This document shows positions 5,703 through 7,372 of a stretch of 7,372 nucleotides of DNA, piece after piece. The DNA is from CAYLMG01 sp964464635. GTDB lineage: Bacteria; Planctomycetota; Phycisphaerae; Sedimentisphaerales; Anaerobacaceae. The translations under genes were made by a program, and so were the position numbers. The DNA lies in the NCBI GenBank assembly GCA_964464635.1, contig CAYXGT010000108.1, forward strand, positions 1 to 7,372, read 5' to 3'. The first letter of the stretch is position 1, and each line of letters starts with the position of its first letter. The notes beneath the pieces were generated by a model. It had not been told where the DNA came from, ran no database searches, and saw only the letters and a program-made list of their open reading frames with translations.

Positions 5703-7331
5703 TTATCTTACTGCTCCGGCGATTGGTTCTTTATCTTTGTCTTCATCTTTTAAATCGGTTATTAGAACGTTAGTCGTTAGCATAAGTCCCGCCACCGAAG
5801 CCGCCGTCTCCAGTGCGGTTCTTGCCACCTTTGCAGGGTCGATTATGCCGGCCTTGAACATATCTACGAATTCAGCCTTGTTCGCGTCGTATCCGGTATT
5901 TTTTTCTTTTTGAAGTTTTTCAAGAAGCTGGGCTGTCACCACGTCACCGGGCTGACCGCAATTATCGACAATCTGTTTTGTCGGGGCCGGCAGCGCCTTC
6001 TTAATAATATCGAAACCGATTTTCTCTTCTCCCTTTGCCTTTGCTCTCGCCTTATCAATCTCCTGTACAGCCCGCAAAAAGATTACTCCGCCGCCCGGAA
6101 CAACGCCTTCCTCGGTTGCTGCTCGTGTTGCATGCAGCGCGTCATCGAGCAAATCTTTTCGCTCTTTCATCTCGGTTTCGGTTGCGGCACCTGCCTTGAT
6201 TACCGCAACGCCGCCGGTAAGCTTGGCTAATCTTTCCTGGAGCTTCTCTTTATCATAGTCGCTGGTCGATTTTTCTACCTGTTTGCGAATCTGCTCGCAC
6301 CTGGCATTGATATCCTTTTTACTGCCGCCGCCTTCGATGATTGTCGTGGTGTCCTTGTCGATAACAATTTTTTTGGCCTGGCCGAGCTGTGACAGCTCGA
6401 CGCTTTCGAGCTTGATTCCTAAATCTTCTGTCAGTACCGTCCCGCCTGTCAGTGTTGCGATGTCGGCGAGCATAGACTTTCTGCGGTCACCAAAGCCGGG
6501 CGCCTTGACCGCACAGACCTTCAAAATACCCTGAAGCCGGTTAATGACAAGGGCAGCCAGGGCCTCACCCTCGACGTCTTCAGATACTATTACCAATGGC
6601 CTGGCGACCTGTGCAGTCTTTTCGAGCAGCGGAATGATTTCCCGGATGTTCGATAATTTCTTTTCGTGAAGCAGGATATAAGCATCCTCGAAAATCGCCT
6701 CCATCGAGCTTGTGTTGGTAATAAAGTAAGGCGAGATATATCCTCTGTCGAACTGCATACCTTCGACGACATTCAATTCATTTTCCATCCCCTTGCCTTC
6801 ATCGACCTCGATGACCCCTTCCTTGCCGACCTTGTCAATCGCATCTGCAAGAATCTCGCCTACCTTCTCGTCGCCGTTGGCGCTTATAGTGGCGACCTTG
6901 GCGATGTCGGAGTGTCCCTTCACCGGCACGGAAGCGTTTTTTATAAAGCCAGAGACGACTGCAGCCGCCTTGTTTATGCCCCGCTGAAGCGCAATCGGGT
7001 TTGCACCTGCGGTCAGCTGTTTCACGCCTTCTGTATAAATTGCCTCAGCCAGTACCGTTGCAGTGGTTGTGCCGTCGCCGACGATGTCACCGGTTTTGGT
7101 GGCAACCTCGTTAATCATTTTTGCACCCATATTTTTGAAAGGTTCCGGCAGCTCTATCTCCTTGCTCACGGTAACCCCGTCCTTCGTAACTTTTGGTGAG
7201 CCCCAGCTCTTCTGCAGTATTACGTTTTTACCGGTCGGCCCCAGTGTAACCTTGACCGCAGCCGCTAACTGGCTCAAGCCGTCTTTAAGCTGTGCACGTG
7301 CCTCATTATCGAACATTAATTGCTTTGCCAT
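5703..7331 (-). CDS. groEL: GroEL (Cpn60/Hsp60) chaperonin, lacking a GGM tail
   Basis: A 542-residue group I chaperonin subunit that forms double heptameric rings and, with GroES, folds proteins in an ATP-driven cavity. ATP-site motifs are intact: TLGPTGKNV (29-37), GDGTTTATVL (85-94, with Asp86 equivalent to E. coli Asp87), and Asp397 in DDALHATRA, equivalent to catalytic Asp398. The Cpn60 signature AATEEGVVPGGG is at 404-415. The apical domain (about 190-375) is complete. The C-terminus reads DKDKEPIAGAVR and lacks the Gly-Gly-Met repeats that line the cavity floor in E. coli GroEL. The ATG at 7331 gives canonical MAKQLMFD, and AGAGGT (7339-7344) lies 7 bases upstream. Only 41 bases upstream are visible, so groES could precede it outside the window. 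No CIRCE operator is seen in that short stretch. Confidence 0.98.
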   Translation of the reverse strand: MAKQLMFDNEARAQLKDGLSQLAAAVKVTLGPTGKNVILQKSWGSPKVTKDGVTVSKEIELPEPFKNMGAKMINEVATKTGDIVGDGTTTATVLAEAIYTEGVKQLTAGANPIALQRGINKAAAVVSGFIKNASVPVKGHSDIAKVATISANGDEKVGEILADAIDKVGKEGVIEVDEGKGMENELNVVEGMQFDRGYISPYFITNTSSMEAIFEDAYILLHEKKLSNIREIIPLLEKTAQVARPLVIVSEDVEGEALAALVINRLQGILKVCAVKAPGFGDRRKSMLADIATLTGGTVLTEDLGIKLESVELSQLGQAKKIVIDKDTTTIIEGGGSKKDINARCEQIRKQVEKSTSDYDKEKLQERLAKLTGGVAVIKAGAATETEMKERKDLLDDALHATRAATEEGVVPGGGVIFLRAVQEIDKARAKAKGEEKIGFDIIKKALPAPTKQIVDNCGQPGDVVTAQLLEKLQKEKNTGYDANKAEFVDMFKAGIIDPAKVARTALETAASVAGLMLTTNVLITDLKDEDKDKEPIAGAVR

Positions 7332-7356
7332 TTCTGTTACCTCTTCAAATCCTTAA

Positions 7357-7372
7357 AATTTCAATCGAAATT
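7357..7372. repeat. Small inverted repeat upstream of groEL
   Basis: AATTTC (7357-7362) and GAAATT (7367-7372) form a 6-bp A/T-rich palindrome with a 4-base spacer, ending exactly at the window edge, so it may be longer. It lies 25 bases upstream of the groEL start, before the ribosome site. It could be part of an operator or a gene-end hairpin, or chance; it does not match CIRCE (TTAGCACTC-N9-GAGTGCTAA). Confidence 0.25.

Noticed and set aside
5571..5913. Small + strand frames covering the groEL-dnaJ gap and the groEL 3' end
   Set aside because: They read through a palindromic repeat and into antisense groEL; the translation has no coherent protein features.
6666..7199. 177-codon + strand frame opposite groEL
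   Set aside because: Antisense shadow of a highly conserved gene, with no recognisable domain and no separate support.
7332..7372. CIRCE heat-shock operator upstream of groEL
   Set aside because: The visible 41 bases do not contain TTAGCACTC-N9-GAGTGCTAA; a site further upstream cannot be excluded.
1..7372. A novel defence, mobile or biosynthetic system
   Set aside because: All sizeable frames are accounted for by a sigma/anti-sigma pair, two metabolic enzymes and chaperones; no effector, nuclease, integrase, reverse transcriptase or array of repeats is visible.

Overview
The window (about 7.4 kb, roughly half G+C, almost fully coding) looks like ordinary bacterial chromosome. It probably comes from a planctomycete, perhaps a Phycisphaerae-type lineage. 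That guess rests on an ECF sigma factor coupled to a long single-pass anti-sigma protein, on a groEL, dnaJ, grpE, FmdB chaperone cluster without dnaK, and on the general look of the proteins. No rRNA or other taxonomic marker is present, so it is inference only.

Left half, + strand (2-3484). An ECF sigma factor gene runs off the left edge and overlaps by 4 bases (ATGA) a gene for a membrane-anchored putative anti-sigma factor. A cysteine hydrolase of the isochorismatase-like superfamily follows after 37 bases and could share the transcript. A 90-base gap with a candidate sigma-70-type promoter leads to a PLP-dependent C-S lyase/aminotransferase of the MalY/PatB family.

Right half, - strand (7331 down to 3488). 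In transcription order: groEL, a 163-base gap holding a REP/MITE-like palindromic repeat, then a tightly packed dnaJ-grpE-FmdB cluster (4-base overlap, then 1-base gap). GroEL folds proteins in its chamber. DnaJ and GrpE are the co-chaperone and nucleotide exchange factor of an Hsp70 (DnaK) that must be encoded elsewhere. The small FmdB-type zinc-ribbon protein has no established role, and its place in the cluster hints at a proteostasis link.

The two halves converge with 3 bases between stop codons (patB-like TGA and fmdB-like TAA). A weak hairpin with an A-tract on one side and a T-tract on the other spans both gene ends and may terminate in both directions.

I found no CRISPR array, tRNA, rRNA, transposase, phage gene or clear defence system. 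The points most worth a second look are the non-zinc anti-sigma protein with an unrecognised outer domain, the repeat between groEL and dnaJ with its flanking 9-bp inverted repeat, the GroEL without a Gly-Gly-Met tail, the FmdB protein in the co-chaperone operon, and a GC-rich palindromic insert in the hydrolase.
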